64,000 nt of DNA from Linanthus parryae (GCA_023055425.1 JALGPY010000009.1:55676616-55740615), one strand, 5' to 3'; positions 10,522 to 22,862 are shown, counted from the stretch's first letter. Notes: generated from the letters alone by a model not told the origin. Translations and numbers: made by a program.

Positions 10522-13500
10522 ATGGCCGAAACTGGGAGTACCAGTCAGTCCACCCCTGCAACAGGCCCGAACATGATCAATGGCCATGGGGAAAAACCGG
10601 AACGGTTCAATGGGAAGGACTTCAAGAGATGGCAACAGAAGATGCTGTTCTACTTGACGACCTTGAACTTGGCGAAGTTTCTTCGGGAAGATGCTCCTGC
10701 ACTACCAGAAAATCCTGACAAGGAAACTGCAGCAGCGGTAGATGCATGGAATCACTCTGATTTTTTGGCTAAAAATTATGTACTTAACGGTTTGGACAAT
10801 ACTTTGTATGGTGTATATTCGGTGGCCAAAACCGCTAAGGAACTATGGGAATCACTAGACAAAAAATATAAAACCGAAGACGCCGGCGCAAAGAAATTTG
10901 TGGTTGCCAAATTCCTGAAATTTAACATGGTTGACAATAATACTGTAATCAGTCAAGTGCAGGAATTGCAGGTCATCCTCCACGACATCCATGCCGAGGG
11001 AATGACTCTCAGCGAGTCGTTTCAGGTTGCGTGCATGATTGAGAAGTTGCCTCCTTCTTGGAAGGACTTTAAGAACTATCTCAAACATAAACGCAAGGAG
11101 ATAAAGATGGAAGAACTCATTGTTCGGCTAAGGATAGAGGAAGATAACCGCAACTCCGACAAGACAGGAATGGTGCAATCCAAAGCCAACGTTGCGGAAC
11201 ATGTCTCCAAGAAAAATAAAAGGAAGGCTCGCGACTTGGACACCGCCGACGCGGAAGATAAAGACTTCAAGGGAAAGTGCTATAATTGCGGGAAAACTGG
11301 GCATCGCCGAAGCGAGTGCAAAAAGAAACGGAAGAATCCAAAGAAGAAATCCGAAGCCAATATTGCTGAATTCGAAAAAGATGATGGTATCCGCCTATCC
11401 GCGGTGGTCTCGGAGGTGAACATGATTGGAAGCAACCCTAAGGAGTGGTGGGTCGACACCGGCGCAACCCGTCACATATGCTCGGAAAAATCAATGTTTA
11501 CCAACTTTGAACCGGTCAAGGACGGAGAACAACTTTACATGGGAAACTCTTCATCCTCTACCGTCGAAGGCAAAGGAACCGTCACCCTCAAGATGACTTC
11601 GGGGAAACTTCTCACGCTTAACGATGTACTCTATGTTCCCGAAATTTGCAAGAATTTAGTGTCGGGGTCTGTGTTAGTCAAGAAAGGATTCAAACTTGTT
11701 TTCGAATCCGAGAAAATTGTACTAGTTAAGAGTGGCATGTACGTAGGCAAGTGTTACCTTAGCGATGGGATGTTTAAGTTGAATGTAATGACTGTGATGC
11801 CTACTAAGGCTATAAATAAAGATGCCGCTTCTATTTATATGGTTGAGTCGTCTAAATTATGGCATAGTAGACTAGGTCACGTCAACTACAACTCTATTCG
11901 GAAATTAATGTCTATGGAACATCTTCCAAACGCAACTATAGATAAGTCTCATAAATGTGAGACTTGTGTTGATGCTAAGTTAACAAAGAAATCATTTCGA
12001 CCAATTGAAAACAAAATTACTACGCCTCTTGAATTAATCCATACGGATATTTGTGACTTGAAGTTTCTTCAAACAAGAGGTGGAAAGAAGTACTTCATTA
12101 CGTTTATAGACGATTGCACACGATATTGCTACGTCTATCTTCTACGAAGTAAAGATGAAGCAATTGACATGTTCAAACACTATAAAAATGAAGTGGAAAA
12201 TCAATTAGGAAAGAAAATTAAAATGGTGCGTAGCGATCGTGGTGGAGAATACAAGGCACCACTTAAGGACATATGTCTAGAAAGTGGAATTATCCACCAA
12301 ACCACGGCACCCTATTCGCCTGAACAAAATGGCGTAGCCGAGAGGAAGAATAGGACTTTAAAAGAGATGCTAAATGCATTACTCCTAAGTTCGGGATTAC
12401 CACAGAACTTGTGGGGGGAAGCCCTATTAACGGCCAACCACATCCTTAATAGGATACCTCGGAAAAATGTTGGCAAAACTCCATATGAATTATGGAAAGG
12501 AAAACCGCCATCTTACAAATACCTCAAAGTGTGGGGGTGTCTCGCAAAGGTGGCGATACCATTACCTAAAAAGGTAAAACTTGGACCAAAGACAGTAGAT
12601 TGCGTCTTTATCGGGTATGCTCATAATAGTAGTGCATATCAATTTTTGGTTATCAAATCTGAAATCGAAGACATACAAGAAAATACTATTTTTGAGTCAT
12701 GTAACGCATCATTCTTCGAAGATGTATTTCCATACAAAGAGAAGAATGAACAAAGTTCTACTAAAAGAACACGGGAATTAACATCCCAAGAGTCCGAAAC
12801 GGAAAACGAACCTAGACGTAGCAAGCGGGCAAAAGTTGCTACAACATTTGGCCCGGATTTTCTAACCTACTTGGTAGAAAATGAGCCTCAAACCTACAAG
12901 GAAGCTATGTCTAGTACCGAGGCGTCGTATTGGAAAGAAGCAGTGAATATGGAAATTGAATCCATACTTCAAAACCATACTTAGGAATTGGTGAGTCTTC
13001 CACCAGGAAGTAAAGCGTTAGGCTGTAAGTGGGTTTTTAAGCGGAAGCTTAAACCTGACGGTTCAATTGACAAGTATAAGGCTAGACTTGTCGCAAAAGG
13101 TTATAAACAAAAGGAAGGTATTGATTATTTCGATACTTACTCACCAGTTACAAGGATAACGTCCATTCGCATGCTTATAGCAATTTCAGCTATAAATAAT
13201 CTTGAAATTCACCAAATGGACGTTAAGACTGCATTCTTAAATGGTGAATTAGACGAAGAGATTTACATGGAACAACCTGAGGGTTTTATTGCTCCTGGGC
13301 AAGAAAATAAGGTATGTCGTTTGGTGAAATCTCTTTACGGTCTCAAACAAGCTCCGAAACAATGGCATATCAAATTTGATAATACCATGTTATCAAATGG
13401 ATTTCATATTAATGAATGTGACAAGTGTGTTTATAGTAAAACCACTCGTGATGGATATGTCATCGTGTGCTTGTATGTTGATGATATGTTAATTGTGGGA

Positions 13501-14436
13501 AGTAATTCAACTATCATTAAAACAACTAAGAAAATGTTGACAACAAAGTTCGATATGAAGGATATGGGTATTGCTGACGTTATTTTAGGGATGAAAATCA
13601 CTAGAACGACAAATGGATACTCATTATCCCAATCGCACTATGTTGGGAAGATTCTTGAGAAATTCGACAAGAACGATGGCAAGATAGTTAAGACTCCCGT
13701 GGATCTTAATTTACATCTCGCCAAGAACCATGGTGCAAGTGTAAGACAAGTCGAATAGGCTCAAGTAATTGGCTGTTTAATGTACCTCATGAATTGTACA
13801 AGGCCCGATATTGCTCAAGCAGTTGGAAAATTAAGTCGATTCACTAGTAATCCAAGTGATAAACATTGGAAAGGAGTGACTCGGGTGCTAAAATATTTAA
13901 GATATACTTTAGCATATGGCCTACACTATACCAGGTATCCTGCGGTACTGGAAGGGTATAGTGATGCCAACTGGATATCGGACACATTGGACTCTAAGTC
14001 CACAAGCGGGTATGTTTTTACTCTTGGAGGAGCAGCCGTGTCTTGGAAATCTTCTAAACAAACTTGCATTGCAAGGTCCACAATGGAATCAGAATTCATT
14101 GCATTGGATAAAACCGGAGAAGAAGCCGAGTGGCTTCGTCAATTTTTAGAAGAACTTCCTATGTGGCCAAAACCGGTGCCAGCTATCTGCATTCATTGCG
14201 ATAGTCAATCGGCAATTGGAAGGGCCCAAAGCACCATTTACAATGGTAAGTCTCGACATATACGTCGTAGACATAATACCATTAAACAATTGCTCTCAAA
14301 CGGAATTATATCGATCGATTACGTAAAAAGTAAGGAAAACTTAGCAGACCCGCTAACCAAAGGGTTAAGTAGAGAGCAAGTTTTTAGTTCGTCAAGGGGA
14401 ATGGGATTGAAGCCTATCTCTCTGAGTTTCACGTAA
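10522..14436 (+). pseudogene. Copia-1 gag-pol polyprotein, two nonsense codons
   Basis: The order is typical copia: a UBN2-like Gag, a CCHC knuckle (CYNCGKTGHRRSEC, about residue 253), protease WWVDTGATRHIC, a GAG-pre-integrase motif (LWHSRLGHVNYNSI), a DDE integrase with GGEY and PYSPEQNGVAERKN, RT with [11 protein letters not shown] and LYVDDM (about 13475), and RNase H with SDANW and KSTSGYVF. I chose the ATG at 10522 (MAETGST) because it follows a splice-acceptor-like CAG; an upstream ATG at 10453 adds a hydrophobic non-Gag stretch. TAG at 12982 replaces the Trp of NTWELV seen in copia-2. TAG at 13756 replaces the Tyr of SEYAQVIG. Otherwise the frame is continuous. Confidence 0.93.
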
Positions 14437-14953
14437 CGGAAAACCCAACCTAGATGACTGGAGATCCCAAGAACTAGGTTCAAAAGGGACAACCTAATTA
14501 CTGTGCAAATATAGTCACTGTAGGAAATTTTATTTCCAAACCCATTCTTAGGACAACACCGAGTGACGCTTGCATTGGTAAGGATAAGCGATTAGCTTTT
14601 AATGAGCTCATACCTTGGGGGATAAAACCAAGTGGGGTATGGCAAGATACTCTTTATGAGACTCACCTATATGAGTGGGAACTGGCGGCCGGTTCTAGGA
14701 GAATGACGAGGCTAAATTCTCTAAGACCACTCACGAAAGCAGGAATAAGTGTTCCAGGGCCAAAATGGACACAACAATGAGAACTTAATATGGAAGGATG
14801 ATAACCGTGTGGGTACTATTGTCTAGGTATACAATACGGAAAGCAGTTCAAGGTGCTTCACCACTGACAATCCAGTATATCTGATAGTATTCCACTAGGA
14901 GAGGTTCAAGGTCTTTGACTACCTTTCTCATGCGATTATCGTTCGCTTGGTAG

Positions 14954-14984
<31 letters not shown>

Positions 14985-15018
14985 CTGATAATCCGGCTCT
15001 TATGCCAATTTTATCATT
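14437..15018 (+). other. Copia-1 3' untranslated internal region
   Basis: Non-coding sequence between the RNase H stop and the polypurine tract, including a (CT)n run of about 25 bp at 14956. Copia-2 has an alignable region at 61391-61967. Confidence 0.7.
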
Positions 15019-15030
15019 CATATGGGGGAT
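15019..15030 (+). promoter_or_regulatory. Copia-1 polypurine tract
   Basis: CATATGGGGGAT directly precedes the 3' LTR TGTTGG. Copia-2 has CATGTGGGGGAT at the same place. This is the expected plus-strand primer. Confidence 0.8.
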
Positions 15031-16038
15031 TGTTGGAAAAAACAATATTTTGGGTCGACTTATAACCCGATTTACGACAAGTCGGGTTAACGGTTTGGGA
15101 AACCGAAAGTGGCTATGGAATCCTTGCGAATAGGAGATAATCCTACCACTTTGTTTCGCCCAAAATAGTGTTCGGATGAATGAAAAATTCATGTGTGAAA
15201 GTGGGATGTAGAGATGTTTGAAACACTTGAAGAAAAGTGTCCCACATCTTCAAATAGAACAACAAAGTGTTGCATAAATAATTCAAGGTTGCACCTTAAG
15301 GGCACGCCCTTTGGGTGATACACATTTTGTGTAGGAGGGAGGACCTAGACAAAGGTTGAACCACCATACGCGCGCGCGCGCGCCGCCGCCGCCGTCCGTC
15401 CGGCCGACTCGGCTCGGTCTCGGGTTCGGGTTCGGGCACGGGCCGGGCCGTGGCGAGGTGTGGTGTGGTGTGGGCTGATTTGTTAGTCAAGCCCATACTT
15501 AACTTTTTGGGCCCAAAAACAACTTTGGAATTAAATTTTCAGTCCAGACACATAACGAATTTTTGTTATTCAAACCGGAACGAATTTTCAAATTCAAAAC
15601 TGAACGGTTGCAACCGTTATTGAACTGTCACAAACGGTTACAACCGCTCTTCCAACACTGCTATAAATAGCAGGCGTCCCCAACAGTTTTACTCACTTAC
15701 CAGATTCCAGAAACCACACAGCACTTACCCAACAAACCCGTAGCCTTTTCCAGAGAGAGTTCCCATACCATTGCGGTTCGTAGGGTGCAGCGAGTGTACT
15801 GACAAACTGCACGGTGAGGCGATTATCCTGCGAGGCGTTTGCTCCATAACAAGCAGTACCGTAAGGGGCAAATAAGCCTTAAGGACATCGAGTCTATGCT
15901 CGAGATCGTCTCCAACTTAATCAGCAGATTCTCTATACTCTGTAAGTATTTATTTTCTGCATTTGTTTTACAGCTTCTTTTCTGTTTTATTCTCTTCTTC
16001 TTCCCTTCTTCCGGTCCAGTTTCGATTGTTAGTCAACA
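15031..16038 (+). repeat. Copia-1 3' LTR
   Basis: A copy of the 5' LTR that retains the GC-rich block (15404-15462, GGGTTCGGGTTCGGG-like). It ends TCAACA and is followed by the duplication CTTGT. Confidence 0.95.
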
Positions 16039-16043
16039 CTTGT

Positions 16044-16761
16044 TAGAGAGAATTTTATCATGGAAGGCCAGCCAAAAGAATGTCCCGATCTTTTGAGGAA
16101 TACTTAACTTCCAAATCCAACACCTCTCTCTACTGTCCCGTGTCATAGTTATTCCTAAGAGCTTCCCAAGCAGAGGAGACTGAAAAAGAACCAATGGTAC
16201 TAAATGTCCAACAAAGTTCATCTTTAGGACCGTCATCACTAGGAGGAGCCGAAGGTAACTGTTCAAAGCATTCAATCCTAATCCCCTGTGGGGTGGTGAA
16301 ATTACTCACAGTAGGGTTGTAATAGTTGGGGATGGAATCTCAAACATTCCTCTCAAAATGAAGTTATCTAGCCAATTATCTTTTCAAAAGTTGATTTTCT
16401 TGCCACCACCAAGGAGCCATTTTGATCCTTTAGTGACAATATCTTTGGTTTTCGTCATGCTCCTCCAAGTATTAGAGCATCTATTCTTAGTGTCCCCAGA
16501 CTGGACGACATTGCCTTTGAAATATTTGGCATGTATCATTTTGACCAAAGGAGTATCAAGCTCTTTCCTATCCATTCTCCAATAATTTTTTAAAAGAAGA
16601 AAACTGTTCATAGTTCTAGCTTGTCTAAGTCCAATGCCTCCCTTGGTTTTAGGTTTGCAAATATTGTTACACTTGACAGGATGAATCTTTCTCTTCTCAG
16701 AGGTGGTTCCCCAAATGGAATTTATAGTATTTTATCAAATATCGTATTCAGATAAACAGGG
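16044..16761 (-). pseudogene. LINE-B ORF2 segment upstream of the copia-1 insertion
   Basis: Minus-strand reading from about 16740 gives the post-RT region (KTKGGIGLRQARTMNSFLL, then VKMIHAKYFKGN), followed by the zf-RVT start (WKLSIPQKIGTFFWLAFHDK). This joins in sense with 9369-8755 once copia-1 is removed. The copy is cut at 16761 by the next LTR element, so the 5' two thirds of LINE-B are missing. Confidence 0.8.
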
Positions 16762-18098
16762 TGTAATACCCCTATATTTTATAGGGTATTTGTTTGTGAA
16801 TTTTCTAATGTTGTGTGGGTTAGTGTTAACTTCTTCTAAACTAGGGGGTGTGCATTTGTATTTTCATAAATTTAGGTGTGGGGTTAAAGTGTCATTTCTC
16901 AAACCTTATACACCCACCTGTCCCACTCTTCTCTCTCTCTACCGATCGGATTGATCGGAACAGAAGCAGCGGCCTTCCCCGCTTCTCCCTCAACGTTCAC
17001 CACCACCTATCCCACTTCTCTTCACACGTTCTCATCAACGCCACCCACTGTCAACATAAACCAGCCCTGGTCCCCCTCTTCGGCACCTCCATCTCACCCT
17101 CTCTTGCACTCTCTGTTCTTGCCGAAGCCAAGAAACCCACTCCCCAGTTTTCCAAATCACCGCCAATCAACACCACCATCTCTATAATTTCCGGCGAAGA
17201 CCACCAGCCTTCGAACTCGCCTCCTCTCCCTCTTCTTCCCCGACGAACCAGCCAGGACCAACAGAGCCATCGACGGCTCTGTTTTTGTGCTGACCCGGGA
17301 GAAACCCGACGCAAGCCCGACGCCGCCAGCGTCTCTTCTGCTTCGTCCGTCCTTCCACCCTCTGTCGCTTCCCTCTGCTTCGGCGACCACCAAGGCAGCG
17401 ACCGCCGTTTCGTCAACGAGTCTTCGTCTCCTTCGATCGGTACACACCAAGAACCCCCTTTTAAATTCTCAATTTTGTTCATGTTTCTCTGTTATTCCTG
17501 AGACTAAGGCTGTATATATGCCTAAGAATGTTGGGTTGGAGTTTCTGTTTTTGGGTGTGGGCAAAGAAGAGGAAGAATAAACTGTTATCTTTTGGGGTGA
17601 ATTTTTGTATTTTGTGTTATTTGCTGGGGTGGTTGTTGTACCCTTCAGAAACTGTGGGGAGGTTTTTAGCTATTAACTATAAAATGTTTTCTTTTTAGTT
17701 TATTATTCTTATATATATATAACTAATGATTTGTTTATTAATATTAACTCCCTTGAATTAGTTTCTTTAAATCAAGAAAATAAATATAAGTTTGTATAGT
17801 AAAATTTTGTAAGAAGAGTTTTTATTATTAAAACTAAATAGTAGTTGCTAAATAAAAGGTGTATTTTCCTAATATCTAGATAACTTTATACTATGGTTTT
17901 ATTTCAAGATTTCTCTTTATAAAAATATATATTGTTTACAATTAGATATTTACTCTTTTAATAAGTAAAGTTAACTTTTCTTTAATACTATTATCATCTT
18001 TCAAATATTATACACTTTTCTACATGACTAGTTGAAAATAGATTTTAAGAATATAGTTAATTAGTTTAAAGTTTATTTCTATTATTTTAGTTTATTAC

Positions 18099-18158
<60 letters not shown>

Positions 18159-19355
18159 TACTATCATAACTTTGTAAACTATTATTCTTTTCTAATATTA
18201 GAGTGACGTATATTAAATTGGGAACTTGTCGGGAAATATTCTTTGCATTTGCATATAGGGCATAATTGCATTTGTTGTATGAGTTTGATCACGTGTTAAT
18301 ATTAGGATTATTTGAATATTGTAGATTCCGAGTTCGTAGACGATCAGTTCTTTGACGGTCCGTGCTACGAGTACTAGTTCCGTGCTTGCTTGTGTGTGTG
18401 GAGCCTTCTTCAATCCAAGTAAGTCTATATGCACAATATCTTAACTGTCAAAATGTATTTGGCGTGTGTTGTTTTCCAAAGTCATAAACTGTTATCCCTC
18501 GTAAAATATTTGGTTATCGTGGAAATTGGAAACTAAATCTCTGGCATGTTAAATCGATGAAAGTACGATAATATAATTAGGACGATGTGCAGAGGATGTG
18601 CGTGAAGGCTAAGGCCGGGGACACATGTGAGTTGATTCCCCTTTAGGGTACCTACCCTCTTATTTATCGTGGAATCTATGAGTACTACCTATGCATGTTT
18701 AGGTCATGACTGTATAGGGGTGTCGACACTTAAGGTCTCATTAGAATGGTTTGGGCGGGATAGCGTTGGGCTATCTACTATCGTCCGGGGAGAAATTGGT
18801 ATATCCCAAGAATGCACCCCTTTATTATGATTTATTGCATCGTGACCTCTCTGTCCACATCGTACCTGTTGGGGCTCGTAGGCTACGCCTCAACCAAACC
18901 GAACACTAAAATTTGGATCTTGGTTACTGTTCCATATGCTCAATTTTCCTTCATCCCTGGTTTACTATCACTGAGTTTATCAATTACTCTTGGCATCTTT
19001 CAAATTGAATTTTATCAAATCGTGTGTATTTTGAGGCAAAACTCTTGTTTACGTATTGTGGTATATACTTACTTAGTTTTTACTAATTAAAATTTTCCTG
19101 CGGTCGGCTTTGTCTATTGTAAAACCCGCAGGTTGGCATTGAGGTGGGGGAAACGCGCACATGTTGAAGCTTAGGATTTTGCAGCAAATAAAGTTTAGTT
19201 TCATTCATCACTTGGACATTTCAGACGTTTAGTTTTGTTCATTTCTTTGTTTCCAAACGTTGTTGGAGGGTTTATCCTTTTTGTTTATAAATAATGTACT
19301 TGGGGATTTGGTTGAATTGTACTAGCTGTGAACTGTGGTCCTTCGGGCTGTTTCA
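16762..19355 (+). repeat. 5' LTR of the Gag-duplicate element
   Basis: 2,594 bp, TG...CA. The start forms a hairpin (ATACCC, bulged C, TATA, loop TTT, TATAGGGTAT). A CT- and GC-rich leader-like block (16920-17460) gives spurious ORFs. An (ATT)n run lies at about 18110-18153. The end CA precedes GT and the PBS. Confidence 0.85.
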
Positions 19356-19357
19356 GT

Positions 19358-19369
19358 TGGTATCAAAGC
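19358..19369 (+). promoter_or_regulatory. Primer-binding site (tRNA-iMet type)
   Basis: TGGTATCAAAGC lies two bases after the LTR end CA. It matches the common plant PBS TGGTATCAGAGC with one mismatch. Confidence 0.8.
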
Positions 19370-19757
19370 GGACGGTTCTAAGCTAGTGCGATTCTCCAAA
19401 TTCCTCTAATAAAGCGAAATTAAACATTTTAAGAATTTTCAAAGGAAATTTAAAATTTACTTAGGACAACCAAAAAAATGGTAATAAAATTAAGCAAGCC
19501 GGGGGTTTGGGATAGCTTAGCAATACTTCTTTGTTGTCTTCTATGAATATTTAAGGTTTCCCGTTGGTTGGAACTTCATGTGTGGCCTACTTGTGTTATT
19601 TCATGCCTTAACATTTGGATATCACTGTGATGTTACTTAGCATATGTGGAAATTACTGTGTGGTTGTTTAGATTGTCTATATTTGAATTTCCGTTGCGAT
19701 ATTGAGTGCATACGTGGATTAGAACCTTTCTGAGACTGTTTCCTTCTATTTTCTCAG

Positions 19758-20855
19758 ATGGCCGCCCAACCCGCACCTGCCCCACCAGCACTACAGCCTG
19801 AGGATTCCCCGCTGTTCATGACCTACTTAGGACCTCAGGAGGAAATGATCGATTACTTCATTTGTGTGCACGAACGCTGCAATGATTGGAGCTTCTCTGC
19901 GTTTGGAGATGACCGTTTTCGAAACCGATTAGTAGTGGGTCACAGTATCCTCAATGGACTTCCCAACGTGCAACCATGGCTGGCAATAAAGGACGACTTC
20001 GAAGAGTTGGTGCATGAGGGTGAAGATGGGAACTTGGTGCCTAACGATGGATTTTGGAAGCTTAACGGCGTTTACATGTTTCGACTCCACGACCTATATG
20101 ATAGGTTGCAGGAAGCGGCCGATCGACTCATACAGGAGGAGAATGAAGAACCGGAAGAGGAAGAGTCTGATGAGGAACCCCAGTCAGATCCGGAGGAACC
20201 GGTGGAACAGGAAGCGCAAGAGGAACAGATTCCCGAGGAGGAGGAAGTGCCCGATGAAGTTCTAGGGGAATATGGAATAGGTAGACAGCCCATCCCTGCT
20301 TCTGATGACCTCACCGAGGCACACCGAACAGAGCATGTGATGTACCAGCCCGGCCAGGAAACCATTGCACAGTACTGTGCCTACATGATAGATATATGCG
20401 TTGCATGGGGGCACTTCGATGACCGACATAGCCATCCGTTAACCATATGCTACTACATACTCCGAGGATTGCCTGATGTACACCCTTGGAGGAGCCTGAG
20501 GCATCAATACCGTGACCTACTCGTTTGGAACGCGTGGGGCGAGGCTGTACCTAACGAATCTAGGTACAAACATCGCGAGTAGGACGTTTACGATATCGAG
20601 CCACTTAAGATTCAAGGACGGCTAGAGGACTTAGATCAGAATGGGGACCCAGAGAACATAGATGTGGGCCAGGATAACATGGCTGAAGACCAGGAAGAAG
20701 AACACGTTCAGGAGGAAGAACACGTCCAGGAGGAAGAGCACGTCCAGGAGGAAGAGCACGATGAATTTATAGATGATGAAGAGGAAATAGGTGAAGACGA
20801 GATCGACCTTCCAGAGACTGGCTCTGAGTGCCTGACTGACGTTGAGGAGCCTTAA
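19758..20855 (+). pseudogene. Duplicated Gag-like domain protein, one in-frame TAG
   Basis: One reading frame of 365 codons, broken only by TAG at 20580. It has two similar blocks of about 100 aa: residues about 22-130 (EEMIDYF, HSILNGLPNVQPW, VPND) and about 190-300 (QETIAQYC, YYILRGLPDVHPW, VPNE). Each is followed by an acidic tail; the second contains EEEHVQ in four tandem copies (18-bp DNA repeats, 20697-20768). The pattern T-x3-Y, then ILxGLPDV, recalls the C-terminal half of retrotransposon Gag (FxxGL), but this is weak. No zinc knuckle or protease follows. Expected role: particle protein or RNA binder for a pol-less element, or a regulator. The start is the first ATG after the leader, in a TTTCTCAG|ATGGC context that also looks like a splice acceptor. 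Confidence 0.6.
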
Positions 20856-21256
20856 CACACCCGACCATTCACCCCGTAGCTGCATTTTCGATTCTTCATT
20901 GCATTTTTTCCAAGTGAGAACGATTAGGATTAGAATTTTGATTCAGTATGTCTTTTGTTGGATTAATTGAATTTCTTTGTGGATTATGTGGTATTTGAAT
21001 CAATGAATGCGCGGTTGTTTTATAATATGTCTCAAATGTTTATGATTATGTGGTATCTGATTCAGGAGCATTGTTCCTCTTTATCTCGTCACCTTCTGTC
21101 AATGGCCTAGGATTACTTACTCTTATCTCGCCTATATGTCTCGATCTCGAATTTCATTGTCTTGTGACACCCTATACCCTGGACTAGCTAACCTATAAGT
21201 AAGACTACCATCATACCTAGGTTAGTGACTTAGGAAACCCATATCGAGTGTAACTT
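20856..21256 (+). other. 3' untranslated region of the Gag-duplicate element
   Basis: No ORF is seen. The sequence runs from the acidic ORF stop to the first hairpin and polypurine tract. Confidence 0.5.
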
Positions 21257-21292
21257 GAGTGACGGGGACGTCACTCTCTTTTAAGGGGAATG
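21257..21292 (+). promoter_or_regulatory. Upstream hairpin plus polypurine tract (copy 1)
   Basis: GAGTGACG (21257-21264), loop GGGA, CGTCACTC (21269-21276) form a perfect 8-bp stem. TCTTTTAAGGGGAATGTGATG and a CACCCC block follow, resembling an LTR start. It has the same layout as copy 2, 160 bp downstream. Confidence 0.65.
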
Positions 21293-21416
21293 TGATGAAA
21301 CACCCCATATGTTGTTCGCTTGTTTGGTATGATCTTTTTGTTTTCTTGTGCAATAGAAATTTGCATCATTACATCGTGCATGTAGGTATAATGTTTTCGC
21401 TGGGAGTTGCTGTTTT

Positions 21417-21455
21417 ACGCTTCGAGGACGAAGCGTTGTTTTAAGGGGAAGGTGA
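21417..21455 (+). promoter_or_regulatory. Hairpin plus functional polypurine tract (copy 2)
   Basis: ACGCTTCG (21417-21424), loop AGGA, CGAAGCGT (21429-21436) form a perfect 8-bp stem. TGTTTTAAGGGGAAGG follows directly before the 3' LTR at 21456. The G-rich tract is the plus-strand primer. Confidence 0.75.
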
Positions 21456-22790
21456 TGTAATACCCCTATATTTTATAGGGTATTTGTTTGTGAATTTTCT
21501 AATGTTGTGTGGGTTAGTGTTAACTTCTTCTAAACTAGGGGGTGTGCATTTGTATTTTCATAAATTTAGGTGTGGGGTTAAAGTGTCATTTCTCAAACCT
21601 TATACACCCACCTGTCCCACTCTTCTCTCTCTCTACCAATCGGATTGATCGGAACAGAAGCAGCGGCCTTCCCCGCTTCTCCCTCAACGTTCACCACCAC
21701 CTCTCCCACTTCTCTTCACACGTTCTCATCAACGCCACCCACTGTCAACATAAACCAGCCCTGGTCCCCCTCTTCGGCACCTCCATCTCACCCTCTCTTG
21801 CACTCTCTGTTCTTGCCGAAGCCAAGAAACCCACTCCCCTGTTTTCCAAATCACCACCAATCAACACCACCATCTCTGTAAATTCCGGCGAAGACCACCA
21901 GCCTTCGAACTCGCCTCCTCTCCCTCTTCTTCCCCAACGAACCAGCCAGGACCAACAGAGCCATCGACGGCTCTGTTTTTGTGCTGACCCGGGAGAAACC
22001 CGACGCAAGCCCGACGCCGCCAGCGTCTCTTCTGCTTCGTCCGTCTTCCTTCCACCCTCTGTCGCTTCCCTCTGCTTCGGCGACCACCAAGGCAGCGACC
22101 GCCGTTTCGTCGACGAGTCTTCGTCTCCTTCGATCGGTACACACCAAGAACCCCCCTTTTAAATTCTCAATTTTGTTCATGTTTCTCTGTTATTCCTGAG
22201 ACTAAGGCTGTATATATGCCTAAGAATGTTGGGTTGGAGTTTCTGTTTTTGGGTGTGGGCAAAGAAGAGGAAGAATAAACTGTTATCTTTTGGGGTGAAT
22301 TTTTGTATTTTGTGTTATTTGCTGGGGTGGTTGTTGTACCCTTCAGAAACTGTGGGGAGGTTTTTAGCTATTAACTATAAAATGTTTTCTTTTTAGTTTA
22401 TTATTCTTATATATATATATAACTAATGATTTGTTTATTAATATTAACTCCCTTGAATTAGTTTCTTTAAATCAAGAAAATAAATATAAGTTTGTATAGT
22501 AAAATTTTGTAAGAAGAGTTTTTATTATTAAAACTAAATAGTAGTTGCTAAATAAAAGGTGTATTTTCCTAATATCTAGATAACTTTATACTATGGTTTT
22601 ATTTCAAGATTTCTCTTTATAAAAATATATATTGTTTACAATTAGATATTTACTCTTTTAATAAGTAAAGTTAACTTTTCTTTAATACTATTATCATCTT
22701 TCAAATATTATACTCTTTTCTACATGACTAGTTGAAAATAGATTTTAAGAATATAGTTAATTAGTTTAAAGTTTATTTCTATTATTTTAG

Positions 22791-22850
<60 letters not shown>

Positions 22851-22862
22851 ATTATTATTATA

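Larger units (their letters stand above)
9370..16038 (+). mobile_element. Copia-1, complete Ty1/copia element with broken ORF
   Basis: LTRs start TGTTGG and end TCAACA (9370-10313 and 15031-16038). The 5-bp target duplication CTTGT occupies 9365-9369 and 16039-16043. The host site is LINE-B, whose ORF2 runs on across the insertion. The internal region carries one gag-pol frame with two nonsense codons. The 5' LTR (944 bp) is shorter than the 3' LTR (1008 bp), mainly because it lacks a GC-rich segment of about 60 bp that the 3' LTR and copia-2 both keep. Confidence 0.95.

Noticed and set aside
17051..17482. Minus-strand Arg/Gly-rich ORFs opposite the same leader
   Set aside because: These are shadows created by the GC-rich composition; no homology or promoter.
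16848..17501. 217-codon ORF (and its twin at 21542-22162) in the long LTRs
   Set aside because: It lies in a CT/GC-rich LTR leader, is low complexity, has open frames on both strands and no domain.
20072..20365. Ser-rich minus-strand ORF opposite the Gag-like gene
   Set aside because: It is the complement of an acidic GAA/GAG-rich coding tract, a classic shadow.
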